NCBI GenBank assembly: GCA_004154925.1
Contig: QJNS01000167.1
Location: 62,001 to 126,000 of the forward strand
Direction: 5' to 3'
From: Monosporascus cannonballus
Lineage: Eukaryota; Ascomycota; Sordariomycetes; Xylariales
Length of the DNA: 64,000 nucleotides
Shown here: positions 34,181-46,115 of the stretch, piece by piece
How the letters are laid out: each line of letters starts with the position of its first letter
How positions within the stretch are numbered: position 1 is the first letter of the stretch
Position numbers and translations under genes: made by a program
The notes under the pieces: model-generated
Seen by the model: the letters and a program-made list of their open reading frames with translations, nothing else
What the model was told of the DNA's origin: nothing
Database searches by the model: none

Positions 34181-36922
34181 ATGGTGCGCTTGGGAACCGT
34201 GTGTTGGCTTGCCCTGACCGGTTCAAGCTTGGCTTTCGGGAAGATTGATAGGTTAGTAGTTGAGATGATCGCAGCGTACAATTGGACGCTCACCACTGCG
34301 AAGGCGCCGAATCGTGTCTCAGCACAATATTGTTCGAACGCGCCTGATCGACAATGAGACGACTCCTCTGCAGGTTGGCAACGGCAACTTCGCCTTCAGC
34401 GTCGACATTACAGGGATGCAGGTATGTTTCATGCAAGGCATTGCCCTATTCGTTCTGACAATGTTTGCTTAACTGAATCTCTAGACTTACCTTCCTTTCA
34501 ATACTATGTCGACTTGGGCATGGCACAACGATTCCTTGCCTACTAATGGGTAAGGACACTAGCTTGGGGGACGCTTGATCACCGGACTGACGATGGTGTG
34601 CATAGGGAGGAAATCAGCGATTACCAGGGCGTTCCCATGATGACACACGGCAGAAACGTATCTTATGATATCCCCGATCCTGACTTGCCGGAGATATCCC
34701 AGTGGCTAATCGGCAACCCGAACCGAATCAATTTGGGCAGGATCGGTCTGAAATATCGGGGTGATACCTTGGCGGCCTCTCAGATTACGGAGCCTAGACA
34801 AGAGCTCGACCTCTGGACCGGTGTTATCAAGTCGACCTTCAAAGTGGATGGCCGTCTCGTGGAAGTTACAACCCGTGGTGACTTCGAAACAGATGCGGTG
34901 GCCTTCGACATCGAATCAAAACTCGTCCGCTCGGGCGATCTCAAGGTCGAATTGGACTTCCCCTATCCTCCCATACATACCACAAAGTACAAATACGAAG
35001 TCTTTGCAGGAGTTTACGATTTTCCCTTAAACCACACAACATCCATTGCCCCTGAATGGTCCCCAGGGTCCGCACGTATCTATCATGAAATGCAAGAGAC
35101 GAGTTACTTCGTCAACCTGCGATGGCCACTGACATCCCCGCTCAAACTATCCCGAGATGAACCAGAAGGTTCCGATAAGATCAATGCCCACCAGTACACT
35201 TTGGCCCCCGCTTGGAAGGTTTTCTGGCCCTCGTCCACCATTAGCTTTACCGCGCGCTTTTCTCCCGAGAAGGAACAGGCCGACTTGCCTCTCCTTGTAA
35301 AGGCGAGAAATCCCATTGGGTGGAAAAATTACTGGTCTGAGGGGGGTTTTGTCGACCTCACTTCTTCTTCCAACCCCAATGCGACGGAACTGCAGCGGCG
35401 CATCGTGCAATCTCAATATCACGTGCGAGTCAATAGCGCATCTAAGGGACAGACACCTCAGGAGAGTGGACTCATGAACAATGGGTGGTATGGTAAGCAC
35501 TTCCCGTTTATAGCCCCTTTTCCGCCATAATTGGTTAAGAGTGTCCAAGGGAAATTTCACATGGAGATGGTCGTATGGCATGCTGCACATTGGGCCACAT
35601 GGGGTCGACAGAAGTACTTCGACGCCATATTTCCAGAGCTGTATGAGACTCTGCTACCTTCGTCTCTTGCGAGAGCTAGAGCCATGGGCTGGGAAGGAGC
35701 AAGGTAAAATGTCTTCAATAGCAGTCCACCATACGCTGACAGAGCCGCTTAGATGGCCGAAGATGACGGAATTGATCACAGGCCGCAGCTCCCCTGGTGG
35801 AATCAATGGCCTCCTCTTGTGGCAACAGGTTAGTTCGATGACGCGAAATACTTTACAAATTCCCAGTCTCTGACCGCGTCTCTCATAGCCACATCCCATG
35901 TACCTTGCAGAACTGGCTTACCAAGCGAAACCCACACGAGAAACCCTGATGCGCTGGGACCGCGTGTTGTCAGCTACCGCCGATTACATGGCATCCTATG
36001 CGTGGAAGAATGAGACCACCGGAAAATATGATCTTGGCCCACCGTTCGTTCATTCGCCGTTATGTGGCTCCTACGAGATGCTGACAAAGATCGCAGATCT
36101 TACGGGGTGACTGAAAACACTCCACCGGCCGAGACACGCAATCTGGCTTACGAAGTGAGTGCTGAGGACGAAATTCCGAGTCGTGTTAAGTTCTTGCTCA
36201 CCCCTCTTTGCAGATCGCATACTGGCGCTACGGGCTGGACGTTGCACGCGCATGGAAGGAGAAGCTCCATGAGCGCGTGCCGCAGAAATGGACAACCGTT
36301 GCCGAAAACCTGGCTCTGCCGCCTCAGGTCGACGGGCTCTACGCCGTTTACGACGGCCTGAACAGCTCCTGGTGGGAGAACCCCAAGCTCACCGGCGACC
36401 CTCGCAGCTTGATCATGATGCAGGGGATCCTTCCGGATACCCCGGCCGTCGACCCCGAAGTCGCCCTTCGGACGGCCGATAAGGTGTGGGACGTCTGGGG
36501 AGATGCCAGGATCCGTGGATGGGGACGACCAATTCTCGCTATCAACTCGGCGAGGATCGGCAATCCCGAGCGGGCTATCTACCACCTGACCGCGTATAAC
36601 TACTGGATCTTCGACGACGCAGGTTAGTGTGCTCTCAAACGCACCATGGCGGAAATGCGTTAACGATATGATGCTGTTTAGGATTTGCTGTTAGAGGCGG
36701 CGACGGCGGCACGCCCCCGCCTTTCATGCCCGGAAACGCTGGCTTCCTATATGCTGGTACGCATCATCATGTAAACAAAGTTGAGGGACTCATGCTGACT
36801 CGGTTGACTGTGCAGTGGCCTACATGGCGGCTGGCTGGCGAGGGTCGCAGGGCGATACCCCTGGATTCCCAAATGATGGCTCATGGGTCGTTAGGCACGA
36901 GGGCTTGCTTAAAGCACCTTGA
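34181..36922 (+). CDS. Secreted six-hairpin glycosidase-like protein
   Basis: Eleven exons: 34181-34251, 34304-34421, 34485-34549, 34606-35492, 35550-35703, 35753-35828, 35889-36043, 36097-36154, 36214-36622, 36682-36756 and 36816-36922. They give about 724 residues, and all ten introns (49-63 nt) keep frame. Residues 1-20 form a signal peptide (MVRLGTVCWLALTGSSLAFG). 'PLQVGNGNFAFSVDITGMQ' then 'FNTMSTWAWH' are the typical N-terminal signature of fungal six-hairpin (alpha/alpha)6 glycosidase-like proteins related to GH65/GH95 folds. Downstream are 'HMEMVVWHAAHWATWGR' and 'VTENTPPAETRNLAYEIAYW'. An apparent frameshift near 36108 disappears if the 53-nt intron 36044-36096 (donor GTTCGT, branch GCTGAC) is removed. 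Substrate is unknown. It lies upstream of a secreted peptidase gene on the same strand. Confidence 0.85.
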
Positions 36923-37575
36923 AACCTTCATAGATAGGAGCAATAATTTTAATGGTAGCCCAAGCAACTATACAAGCGAGATGCTACGAGTGAATATCAA
37001 GTGAAGGCTGGGGAGTTTGTACCTCGTAACTGCATAAATAATTACCTGCTCGAATGTCGAAGAAAAAGCCACTCGGATTGGTGAGCTGAGGTCTTGTGGG
37101 GATCAAAGCGAAGCTAAACCACTTCAGGGGGTCGTCCAGCTGGGCGTGAGAATAGCAAGGGTGCAGGGCGCTCTATATTTCATGCAACGAGCATTTGCAG
37201 CCCTACCGACGCGCGGAGAGCCCCCTTGTCCCCGGCGACTTTCCCTTCCGTCGTATAGAAGTGAATTAAATAGCACCAAGTTGGTGTTGCATGTTCGGGG
37301 AAGAGAAGAAACCGATCCTAATCGCCGTAAGGTGTGATCGCCCCAGGGCGCATCCTGGGGGCCGTCCGTTTCAGATGAGCTTCAAGTATTTTCAGCTCCC
37401 CCTTTGGAAGCCTTGCAAGCCTTGCTTTACGTCTTGACGCCCTTTTAAAGACCCCCGGGCCCGTTATGCGAAAGATGGCTGCCGGTTCTCGATATCCAAT
37501 GCCCAGGCTGCATTTTTCTTTCATTGAGGTTCCGGTATGGAACAAGTCGGCAGTGGGATAGCTGCGCTATCCGTT
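36923..37575. other. Intergenic region between the glycosidase-like and S41 peptidase genes
   Basis: About 650 nt, no supported gene. It contains the peptidase promoter. An in-frame upstream ATG at 37537 could extend the peptidase by 13 residues. Confidence 0.65.
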
Positions 37576-40078
37576 ATGCCATTTTGGAGGAGCTTTGTGA
37601 AGTTGTTGTTCTTTCAGAGTCTATTAGCAACGGCGTCCGGCTTGCCTTCTCCCCAAGAACGAGCAGGCGGATCTAGTGCCAATCCCACGGCATGTGCTCG
37701 GATCTCGTCCGTAACAGCTTCCCTTCTCGCCGCCAGCCCGCTAGGTCCGTATGAGGCGCTCCTGAATAGACCCCTGCGAAGATGCGATTGCTGACTAGTT
37801 GCCCAGCCACCCCGACCGTTCCGGCTTCGCTTGCTTTTGAATGCCTCCAGTCGGTCCCGAACAAACCGGAGCCGGCGGCGCAGCTAGTCACAAGCCTGAA
37901 GGCGTATGTCGAGTGGCAGAGCACGCTCGCCTGGTTAAAGGACCCGCCGCCGTCATATATGTTACCGCCGGTGGACATTCAGGCGCGGCTAGACAACATC
38001 TCGGCTACCGCTGTAGACGGTGGATACGCGAGCGAGTACGAGTTTCAGCTGGCGATCTTTCTAGCAGTGGTATCTGCGCACGATGGCCATTTCTCGTATC
38101 GTCCAGACGTCTTCAAGGCGTTTAGCTTCCGCAACGATCTCGCCGCGGACCTGATATCCGTATCCAAAGATGGAAAGGAGCTGCCGAAGCTGTATCATCG
38201 AGGTGAGTACGGTAGAGCCACCCGACCTTAGACTGTGGGTCGCTCAGACGATCTCCTAGCCGCGTTTGCGCCGGATGCGACCGCGCCACCGGTGGCCGTT
38301 ACTCGGATCAACGGCCGGGATGCCGTGGAATTCCTGAGCGACATGAGCCTGAAGTTCAGCAGCTTCCAGGACATCGACTCGCAGTGGAACTCGCAGTTCC
38401 CGACGTACGCGAACCCGAAGGCGACATTAGTCGTGGCCGGCTCGCTGGCGTACCAGGGCGAGAGCTTCACCTTCACCTACGAGAACGGGGAAGAGAAGAC
38501 GGAAGCCAGTTTCGCGGTTCTCAGGGACGGCGTTGATTTTGACGGGGTCGACAGCGGGGAGGACTTCTACGACAGATTCTGCAACCCCGACTCAGCTAGT
38601 GCAACAACATCGGCTGCCCCAAAGGCAACGAGCATGGCCACTCCTGCGGCGTATCCTAGACCTGTGGTTAGCGATAGCGGAGCCAACGAGACGTCCGGCT
38701 ACTTCCTCGACGGCACCGACTACGACGACGTTGCTGTCCTGGCGGTCTCTTCCTTTGCCGGCGATGGCGTAGGAGGATTAGAGTATCTGACTAACTTCCA
38801 GGAGGTCGTAGCGTCTTTCCTGGAGCTGAGCAGACGAGCTGAGAAGAAGCGGCTGGTCATCGATCTCACGGCGAACGGCGGTGGATTCGTGATCGCCGGG
38901 TTCGAACTCTTCGCACAGGTTCGCCACACCACTATCGAGGTCATCCCCGATCAGGCACTAGTACTAATCGTGTTTCTCAGCTATTCCCAGGTATAGAGCA
39001 GTATGGCGCAAACAACATACGCTTGGCTGACGGCCTTGTCGATATTGCCCGCGTAATAGAGGCCATACCAGCGGATTCCGTGCCAGCCACCCAAGACGAG
39101 TTCCTCGCCGTCCAGGCTTTGGCCCAGAGCTCCATCATCAGTAACGTGCTTCCCCGTGGCGTTTTCACCCCAGAAGGGCGACCATTCAGGACTGTGGAGG
39201 ACATCCTCGGGCCGGTCTCGCTGCACGACGACCTCTTCACGGCCTATCAGAACACGCCCCTGAACATGCCCGGAACCGACTTCAACCTGACTGGTAGCGG
39301 TGACCGCTCGAACCCGCCGCTGGCCGTCTTCGCACCAGAGAACGTGGTGCTCCTGACAGACGGCACCTGCGGGTCCACATGCACGATATTCTCGTACCTA
39401 ATGAAACTAGAGGCCGGCGTAAAGACCGTGGCGGTGGGCGGAAGCCCCAGGGCCGGCCCGATGCAGGCGATCGCCGGGGTTGAGGGGGCGCAGGTGTTCT
39501 TCTTCCGGGACATCGCGGTGGCGGCCTCCGCGGCGCTGGTCCTCGCGCCCGCGGAGCGGCAGGCGGAGCTCGCGGCGGGGCAGCTGGGGACGCTCGCGGA
39601 GGGCTACGCGATCCGGCGCGCCGCCGACCCCGCCAACGCCGGTGCCGTGAACGGCAAGAACGCGTTCGGCAGGGCCGACGTGCGCACCCCCTTCCAGTTC
39701 CTCTACGAGCCGGCCAACTGCCGCTTCTTCTACACGGCTGAGATGCTCGACCGACCCGAGCTCGTCTGGAGGCGCGCCGTCGACGCCACGTGGACGGACC
39801 CCGATGGGTTCTGCGTCGAGGACAGCCGGGTGCCCACCAACGGGTTCATCGCTCTGGATCCCATATATCCCGTCAATTCGAGCGACTCCGGGACGGGCGT
39901 GACGGGCCAGGCGGGCAGTCCCCTCGGTGATGCTGCCGACTCCGCCTCCGTTGCTGGGGGTTCTTTTGATACGGATTCCGACTCAGCTGCTGAAGGGGCC
40001 TTGAAAGGGGGTCAGGGTTATCGAGCTTTAGTCGTTGCCTTGCTTACCACCGCAACGTGGTTTTGGATAACCCCTTAG
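37576..40078 (+). CDS. Secreted S41-family peptidase, probably GPI-anchored
   Basis: Four exons: 37576 to 37748 (or 37744), 37799 (or 37807) to 38202, 38248-38918 and 38981-40078; about 781 or 777 residues. Intron 1 has two in-frame solutions (GTATGA..TAG or GTCCGT..CAG). The N-terminus MPFWRSFVKLLFFQSLLATASG is a signal peptide. 'ECLQSVPNKPEPA', 'YVEWQSTLAWLKDPP' and 'AHDGHF' match fungal tail-specific-protease-like proteins. The catalytic-Ser region is 'LLTDGTCGSTCTIFSYLM', preceded by 'LVIDLTANGGGF'. The last about 20 residues are hydrophobic (RALVVALLTTATWFWITP) after a Ser/Gly/Asp-rich spacer, as in GPI-anchored proteins. Exon 4 is clearly more GC-rich. Substrate unknown; probably extracellular or wall-associated. 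Confidence 0.85.
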
Positions 40079-41473
40079 CATAATAACTCTCACGTGCTAG
40101 GGGTGGACCCTCTGGATAGGGGCTATACAGGGGTTGTAGGTGTATATATAGAGCCGTTTCCTCCCGTATGTTAGAGAGGGCAGGCGTTATTAATCTAATC
40201 TATTGCCACCTACCTGCGGGACTGCTTCTAGCCTTTCACGCTGTTGCACCATATAACCTGACAATAACCGTCTTTGCGGGATACGAGGCCGGTTGTTGAT
40301 GGGGAAAACATTCCCAGAAGACGGCAGGCAAAGTGCGGTGTTATGCGAGTTGCCATCGAGAACCTGCCCTGGCCCACGTATCTGACTTTTTGCATAGAGA
40401 ACTTAGCATACTGCAGGCGCTGCTAGAACGAGTTGCCAGCGTTTAGATCAAAGCAAGTGTGAGAGAAATTAGGAGTTGCCACGATGATAGTGACCTCCTC
40501 GAATTCTGAAGGCACCTGGCGGGGGAGGAACCCGATTGGTCTTCTTTTTTCGCTCAATGTGGGGGTAGGTGACGAGAAGACAGAACGATGTCGTCCTGGA
40601 GCGGATCACGAGACTTCTAATAGTCGATATAATGAAATCGATAACTGTGATAGGAAGACTCGTGTAAAGACTAATCGAACAAGCCAAATAAAGACTGGAA
40701 AATAATCCAAGTGGCACAGATGCAAGAGCTAAGCGGCCAGATCTAATATTTTTTTTAGCCAATGTAGTCGCGCTTTCGTCCTAACAGGACAGGAGTTGGA
40801 CCCAGGTTACAACTTTCGACACGCTGTTTCTGGTTATGGTGTCATTGATGATCCTATTTCTCAGTCGCTGCACTGAGACTTGCATAAATATAGCTAGATT
40901 CATGGAATGTATGGCGCTTGGGTATGTACGTGCATCGTAGTGAATATACTTCAAGGAGTAACCAAATCAGCCGCTCTCGTACCAATGATACCATATACCA
41001 TACATTTGTTCCATAAATTCAATAACTTCCCCCGGCCCCTGCCCCCATTCCCATATTCTGACGCTGAAGTAAAGCCACCAGGTCATGTCAGTGTATCGAC
41101 AAGCCTCTCAATACATATCCAGCTAATTGAATGCTAATATGACAACCCCACTTCATACCCAGCAATAGTACTGTGTGTCGGATGATCACGAACGCCATTG
41201 GGACGAAGGAGTCGTTGAGGCCCCATTAAGGTGATTACGGTGAATATGAAGGCAAGTTCTTGGAATGCCAGGGGCAACGCGGTGAGTGATAGTCGTTCCC
41301 CTTTTCGAGAATTATCTCGTGGTCTGCACCACAGTCGTAGCACCACTGGGATTTGCATACCGTACCTGATAGAATCAGATCAGAGGGGTTTCGGCATCTG
41401 GGGCAAACAGAAGAGCCCGGCTGCTGAAAGACCCAGAGCTTGTGGAGTCCCAGGGCAATGACGACGGGCCGCA
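40079..41473. other. Intergenic region
   Basis: About 1.4 kb between the peptidase and the RBR ligase, which converge. No supported gene. A minus-strand frame at 40762-40469 has a hydrophobic stretch but no other support. Confidence 0.55.
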
Positions 41474-43158
41474 CTAATGTCGTTCCCGACAACCACGGTT
41501 GTGAGTGCCGTATCTAGCCAGGCAACCCCAGCAGAACTCATGGTAACACTTGATACCTGATCGAGAGATTAATACCTGGTAAGACTGAATGGTACAGACG
41601 AGGTAGTAGATTGGTGACAGAATCTGTATGCATCTCACCTCGGACAGAACCAGAGAGGATTTCACACGTCTCGGTGATAAAAGATAAAAGCCAAAGAAAA
41701 CCACAAGAAGAAAAGGAAGGAGAAGTACTTACATGTCATGTGGGAACTGCGACGAAGTTAGCACTGTTCTCAGGGGAACTCCTTGTATGCCGACGACTTA
41801 CCATCCAGCGTTCTTCTCGATTGGCCATTTACAGCCGGGACACGGCTTCGTCGTTTTTTCTACCGTTATTCGGCTCAACTCGTCTTCGTCCCTCTTCCGC
41901 ACCGCCTCCATTCGCATCTTTTCAGCCTGTTGTTGCATAGCTATGCGTTCCGCCTGGAGTCGGCGGCGTTCGGCCTCTTCCCTCCTTTCCCTCTCGGCCC
42001 TCTCCCGCCGTGCCTGCCGTTCTGCTTCTTCGCGCTGCTCCGCCGCCATCAGGCTCTGCGCAAGCCTTCGATCCGCCTCCTCCTGGGTGCGCCTCGCCAA
42101 TTGCTCCGCTAGCCGCAGCTTTTCGGCTTCCTCGTTAAGAATATCGATTCGGCTACGGAAGTTTTCCGGGTCCGAGACGAGCGAGTCGTACTCGGCACAG
42201 GTGAGCTGCTCGTGCCACCTTACCTGATGTCTGAAGCAGAACTTGAAACTGCACTTTCCGCATGTTACGATGGGCTGCTCGTTCCCGGATTCATGGATCT
42301 GCCCGGATCCACATCCGTTGGGACACCAGACAAAGTCTGGCGCTTGGCTAACGGCCCCCCGGAGCGCCAGATCGGAATATCTGATTGGAGTTGTAAGATA
42401 AGTTTCAGACCAAGCCATTAGAGGGCAGAATTAGCACTTACTTGGCGAAGGTTTCTCGATCCGCATACTGTTCAACGTCTTCATACCCCATTGTGGCATG
42501 GCACTCTGGACAACGGATCTCGTCCCATTTTTTGTTTTTGAAATCAGTTCCAATGGACGTTTCAATACAGACCAAACAGGCTTGGGGCGGGTGTTCGCAG
42601 GAGCTCGAGACCGCGAGGAGTGGGAAATCGCTGAATGGTTTCCCGTCAGTGCATATCACGCACTCCTTTATTACATCCGGCTCTATAGGAGTACGCGCCT
42701 TGGTAAGCACGGTATCTTCGTTTTTATTTTTTCTGTAATAGCCCTTGCCGAATCTACGAGATCAGTTCGTATCTACTTGTTACGAAATCTGGAGGGCAGG
42801 AAATACGGGGAAAGGAACAAGGAAAGGGTATATATACTCACTCGCGAACATCGACTTGCGTTCTGAGCTTAGTTTCTCGCATAGAGAGCTTGAAAATATC
42901 GGGATCTGTTGCAGCATATCGGAAGCCCGACCGCGATGCTTGTTTGCTGCTGGTTCCTCCCATGGCGTCTCCGCCGCAGCTGCTTTGAATACTATCTCCT
43001 TCAAGAGATACAGTGCTGTCTGTGTGATCGCGCGTATCGAAGCCGGCCAAAATCGAGGGACTAGGAGCCTGGTACTGAAAACGAGTCTCTGACCTCGAGG
43101 AGCCGGGCAATGCGCTCTCTGAGGAGGCTGCGATATCCGGTAAAGCGCACATTACCAT
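41474..43158 (-). CDS. RBR-type E3 ubiquitin ligase (RING1-IBR-RING2) with internal coiled coil
   Basis: Five exons: 43158-42842, 42732-42442, 42380-41802, 41746-41733 (14 nt) and 41556-41474; about 427 residues. Donors are GTGAGT, GTAAGT, GTAAGT and GTAAGT. RBR ligases pass ubiquitin through a catalytic Cys in RING2. RING1 spans about 130-183 (C-V-I-C ... C-E-H ... C-L-V-C ... C-P-E-C). The IBR follows at about 219-255 (C-P-N-G-C-G ... C-G-K-C ... C-F-R-H). A charged coiled coil of about 90 residues (Glu/Arg/Gln-rich, about 265-355) separates IBR from RING2, farther apart than usual. RING2 is '[21 protein letters not shown]' in meaning: C-P-G-C, then the catalytic Cys before SHMTC, then 'CYHEFCWGC'. 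The catalytic Cys codon is split by an intron. Start is taken as the first ATG of the open exon. Confidence 0.88.
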
Positions 43159-44262
43159 TTTGTCCAAGCATCTCCAGGCTAAGACAACACCTATTTACAA
43201 TCTCCGCTGTGCTGACTTGAAGAAGGTTAAACGGTGATTTTAAATACGGCTGTGAATGCAGGTATTAAGGTAGGAAAGAGTGGCAGTGATAGATACTACG
43301 GGGCGTGGTACTTAAGTTTCAGGAGGGGGGGAGGGGGCCGAATGGACTGGCCTGGGGCGCCCACTCCAGGGCTGAGACTATCTGGCGGGTGCTGATTGTG
43401 GCACACTCCCGGCTCCCCAAATGGAAGAACGACTGACAGCGAAGGCGCTAGATTAGCACCCTCGCGCCTGAGGCTTAAACAGATGCAGTACGCTGCATGT
43501 GGCCGGAATGGTTCGATAACCCTAGAGCAACCTCATACGTGATTCCTCATCATGAACAGACACAGTCGGAATTGACTTTTAGAGAATAACCTGTATTATT
43601 AATGTAATCACCATTTATATGATACCACGACCTTCGTCTCCATTCTTGTTGAAACCTCCTGCACTTTCTCCCCTAAGAATTGATCGAAGCCCAAAGGGGT
43701 AAGTAAGCTAGACACATTAGACCTGCATGCACCCTTGACTGGAAGATGTCACTTCGGCTAGGCTTTGATTCGAGAGTTTGGGATAAGGTAGTAAATAAAA
43801 ACCCAATTGGGTTGCTGGTTGTTATGCATTTATGCTGCACGAGTCACTAGCTGCTGCAACTTTTCCTGCTACCTATGAACTCTCATGTGCAGCTAGCAAA
43901 TCCTTCCCTACAAGATCTTCCCACATTTTTCAGACGGACAGAAATGTCCGGCGTCCTCTGGTATTTTATCTTTATAGCGTATCGTGTAGAAGTACGCTTC
44001 ATATGCACTGAGATTTACCATCGCGTGTTTCGAGTCTGGGCTTTAACCCGGAGCCAGACACTATCATGCTGGATTCTCGATGATTACGCCCCGAGTTTAT
44101 TCCCGTCGGCTAATTACCACAATAGGGCCGTCAAGATGTTGAGATGGAAGCAGACCTCATCAGTGGTACTGCTATTACCAGGGGTAACATTTATAACTTC
44201 TTCCTTGAGCCTCCCGCTAACCCCTATTCCTCAACAATACGTTGGTAGCCTGTGCGTAGTGC
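43159..44262. other. Intergenic region
   Basis: About 1.1 kb. It contains the RBR ligase promoter and the 3' region of the coiled-coil gene. There is a G-rich run at 43320-43345. An open frame at 43875-44384 (+) overlaps the end of the minus-strand gene and has no recognised domain. Confidence 0.55.
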
Positions 44263-46115
44263 TTACAACAACTTCTTTAAGAAGCCTCCCGCACCTGTAC
44301 TCCTGGATTGTCTCATGCTGTAGATGGCATTCATTAGGGTCTGAGGCTCCTCTGCCAGTCTCGAAGCTCTCGTCTCTGGTGTAGCCCATGCGACGAGTGT
44401 TCTTTGCTTTCGGATGACCCTCGGCTCCTTGACGATCTCGCCACGTCCGACTTGCCTCATCATCAGGCGCGGAGACAAAGTGCAGATTGGATACAGTTTA
44501 TGCAACAGATCGTCTCGACTAGGCGGATCATGAAGTTTCGCCGGATCCCAGCGACGCCGGTTGTTGAATACGTCTTCGCAATCGACCTCCTCTAGTTCGG
44601 CGAGCAGCCTAGAGGCTCGAACATGGTCGCTGACCGCTCCATTTGATGAACCTTCGTATTGGTTTAAGGTAAACCAGTAGTAATGGATGGAACTTTGCAT
44701 CTTCTCCTGCAGTTCTTGTGCAGGACCGATGATCTTCCTATCGAGACTTTCGTAGAAGGCTTTGCGCTTGACACTCTGGGGTAATAATGGGAGGAAATTT
44801 TTCCCGAGCTCCACAGTCAGTTCTACCCGCCTCTCATCTCGAATGGCCCTGAACTCAGGGTGGTTCGTCAGGCTGGTATAAGACTCAGCTCTCCAATTCC
44901 TTACCGCAAATAGATCTAATTATAAAAGCGTAAGTAACATCGTCTAACGAGAAATACGGAGATAAGACTGCTTCACCTCGCTTTGGCCGCACAGATTCAC
45001 GCATAGAGTCCTCTATACTCTGCAGCATGTCGGTAAACTCAGTAACGGAGCCGTAAAGTACCTGTTCAATGCTATTAGTTAGCCCTCCCGTGGTTGACAT
45101 TATGCTAGCGCTAATCTTAAACCAGGGTTCTCGGGAAGTTACCTTAGAGAAGACTTGTGTATATAAATATTGCATGACTATTGCAACAACTGTGTCTTGA
45201 TCGGTGTCCGGGAATTCCGTAATCCTGCGTAGATCTAGCTGACTTTTCATCGTAGTTCTGAGTTGAGCTGCTCTAAGTGGATCTGTAAACATAATGGATT
45301 TAGCTCATGCTGTACCTCAGGTAGAGTGCGGGTTTCACAGACCTTTGCGGGCATTGCTAAGAATCTCTTCACAGTATTCATTACTATCGAAGACAGGTGT
45401 CATCCATGTCTCAACCCAATTGCAAACCGTATCGTAGAGATCATCAAAGTCCTAACACAGATTTAGCAATGCAGCCATTAGTCTGTAGAGATGATACGCA
45501 CGCGTGCCATTTCTTCTGGGGTGGTGTCCTTCACATATGGCTGCATGCTCAAAATATGCGAGCGTGTGTCTTCCAAATCCGCCTTGGTTGCTTTGAGTTC
45601 GAGGTTCAGAGATCTTATGATTGCTTCATATGACCCGGATCGTTCCTCGTTTACCTCCCTTAAATCTTTTTTTTCTTGCCTTTCTTTCTGAAGCTGTTCT
45701 AGAATCCTTCTAGTGTTCTCCTCGGATTCAGCAAGTTGTGACTGCAACTTCTTGGCGTCAAGAGGCGGCGAAATGGCCCGAAGGCTCTCTTCTTGTCGTA
45801 CCGGGAACCGATTTGTCACCCTATCTAGCCTAGAAGGTCGGTAAGTCCAGCGAGAAAACCGGCCAGGGAAGGAGATTTAACTTACTGCGTTACGTCCCTT
45901 GCGTACGTCTGCCTTACAGGCTTTTGTGAAATTGGATCAGTGTCGCTCGCAGTTGGAGGTTCATAGTCATTTGGATGAACATAAGGCGTTGGATTAACGC
46001 CGTCAATCAATCTCTCTTCCCTTTCGTTTGCCTGTTTGCTCTCTTTGGGGGAGAGCGACTCGGGTGGGAGTTTTGGAGGTACCTCTGGCCCAGAGGCACT
46101 CATTTCGCCGTTCAT
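44263..46115 (-). CDS. Unrecognised 541-residue coiled-coil protein
   Basis: Five exons join in frame: 46115-45886, 45829-45502, 45451-45343, 45282-44977 and 44915-44263, about 541 residues. Donors are GTAAGT, GTGCGT, GTCTGT and GTGAAG. I do not recognise a named family, although it resembles uncharacterised fungal proteins with a disordered start, a coiled coil and a helical C-terminal half. Residues about 1-76 are Pro/Ser/Glu-rich and disordered; about 95-160 form a strong coiled coil (KKLQSQLAESEENTRR..., LQKERQEKKDLREV). The helical domain includes 'YDTVCNWVETWMTPVF' and 'LDLRRITEFPDTDQDTVV'. No signal peptide or membrane segment. It is transcribed away from an Hsp70-like gene whose ATG is 1.1 kb away. 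The end at TAA 44263 could instead be spliced, since GTAAGC overlaps the stop. Confidence 0.7.

Noticed and set aside
34252..34274. A 23-nt GT..AG intron after the glycosidase-like signal peptide
   Set aside because: Too short to splice and out of frame; the acceptor at 34303 gives a 52-nt intron and the expected 'RRIVSQHN' start.
36100..36120. Apparent frameshift (TGA after 'IADLTG') in the six-hairpin glycosidase-like gene
   Set aside because: Removing a 53-nt intron (36044-36096, GTTCGT donor, GCTGAC branch, CAG acceptor) restores the expected 'GPPSYGVTENTPP' and keeps frame.
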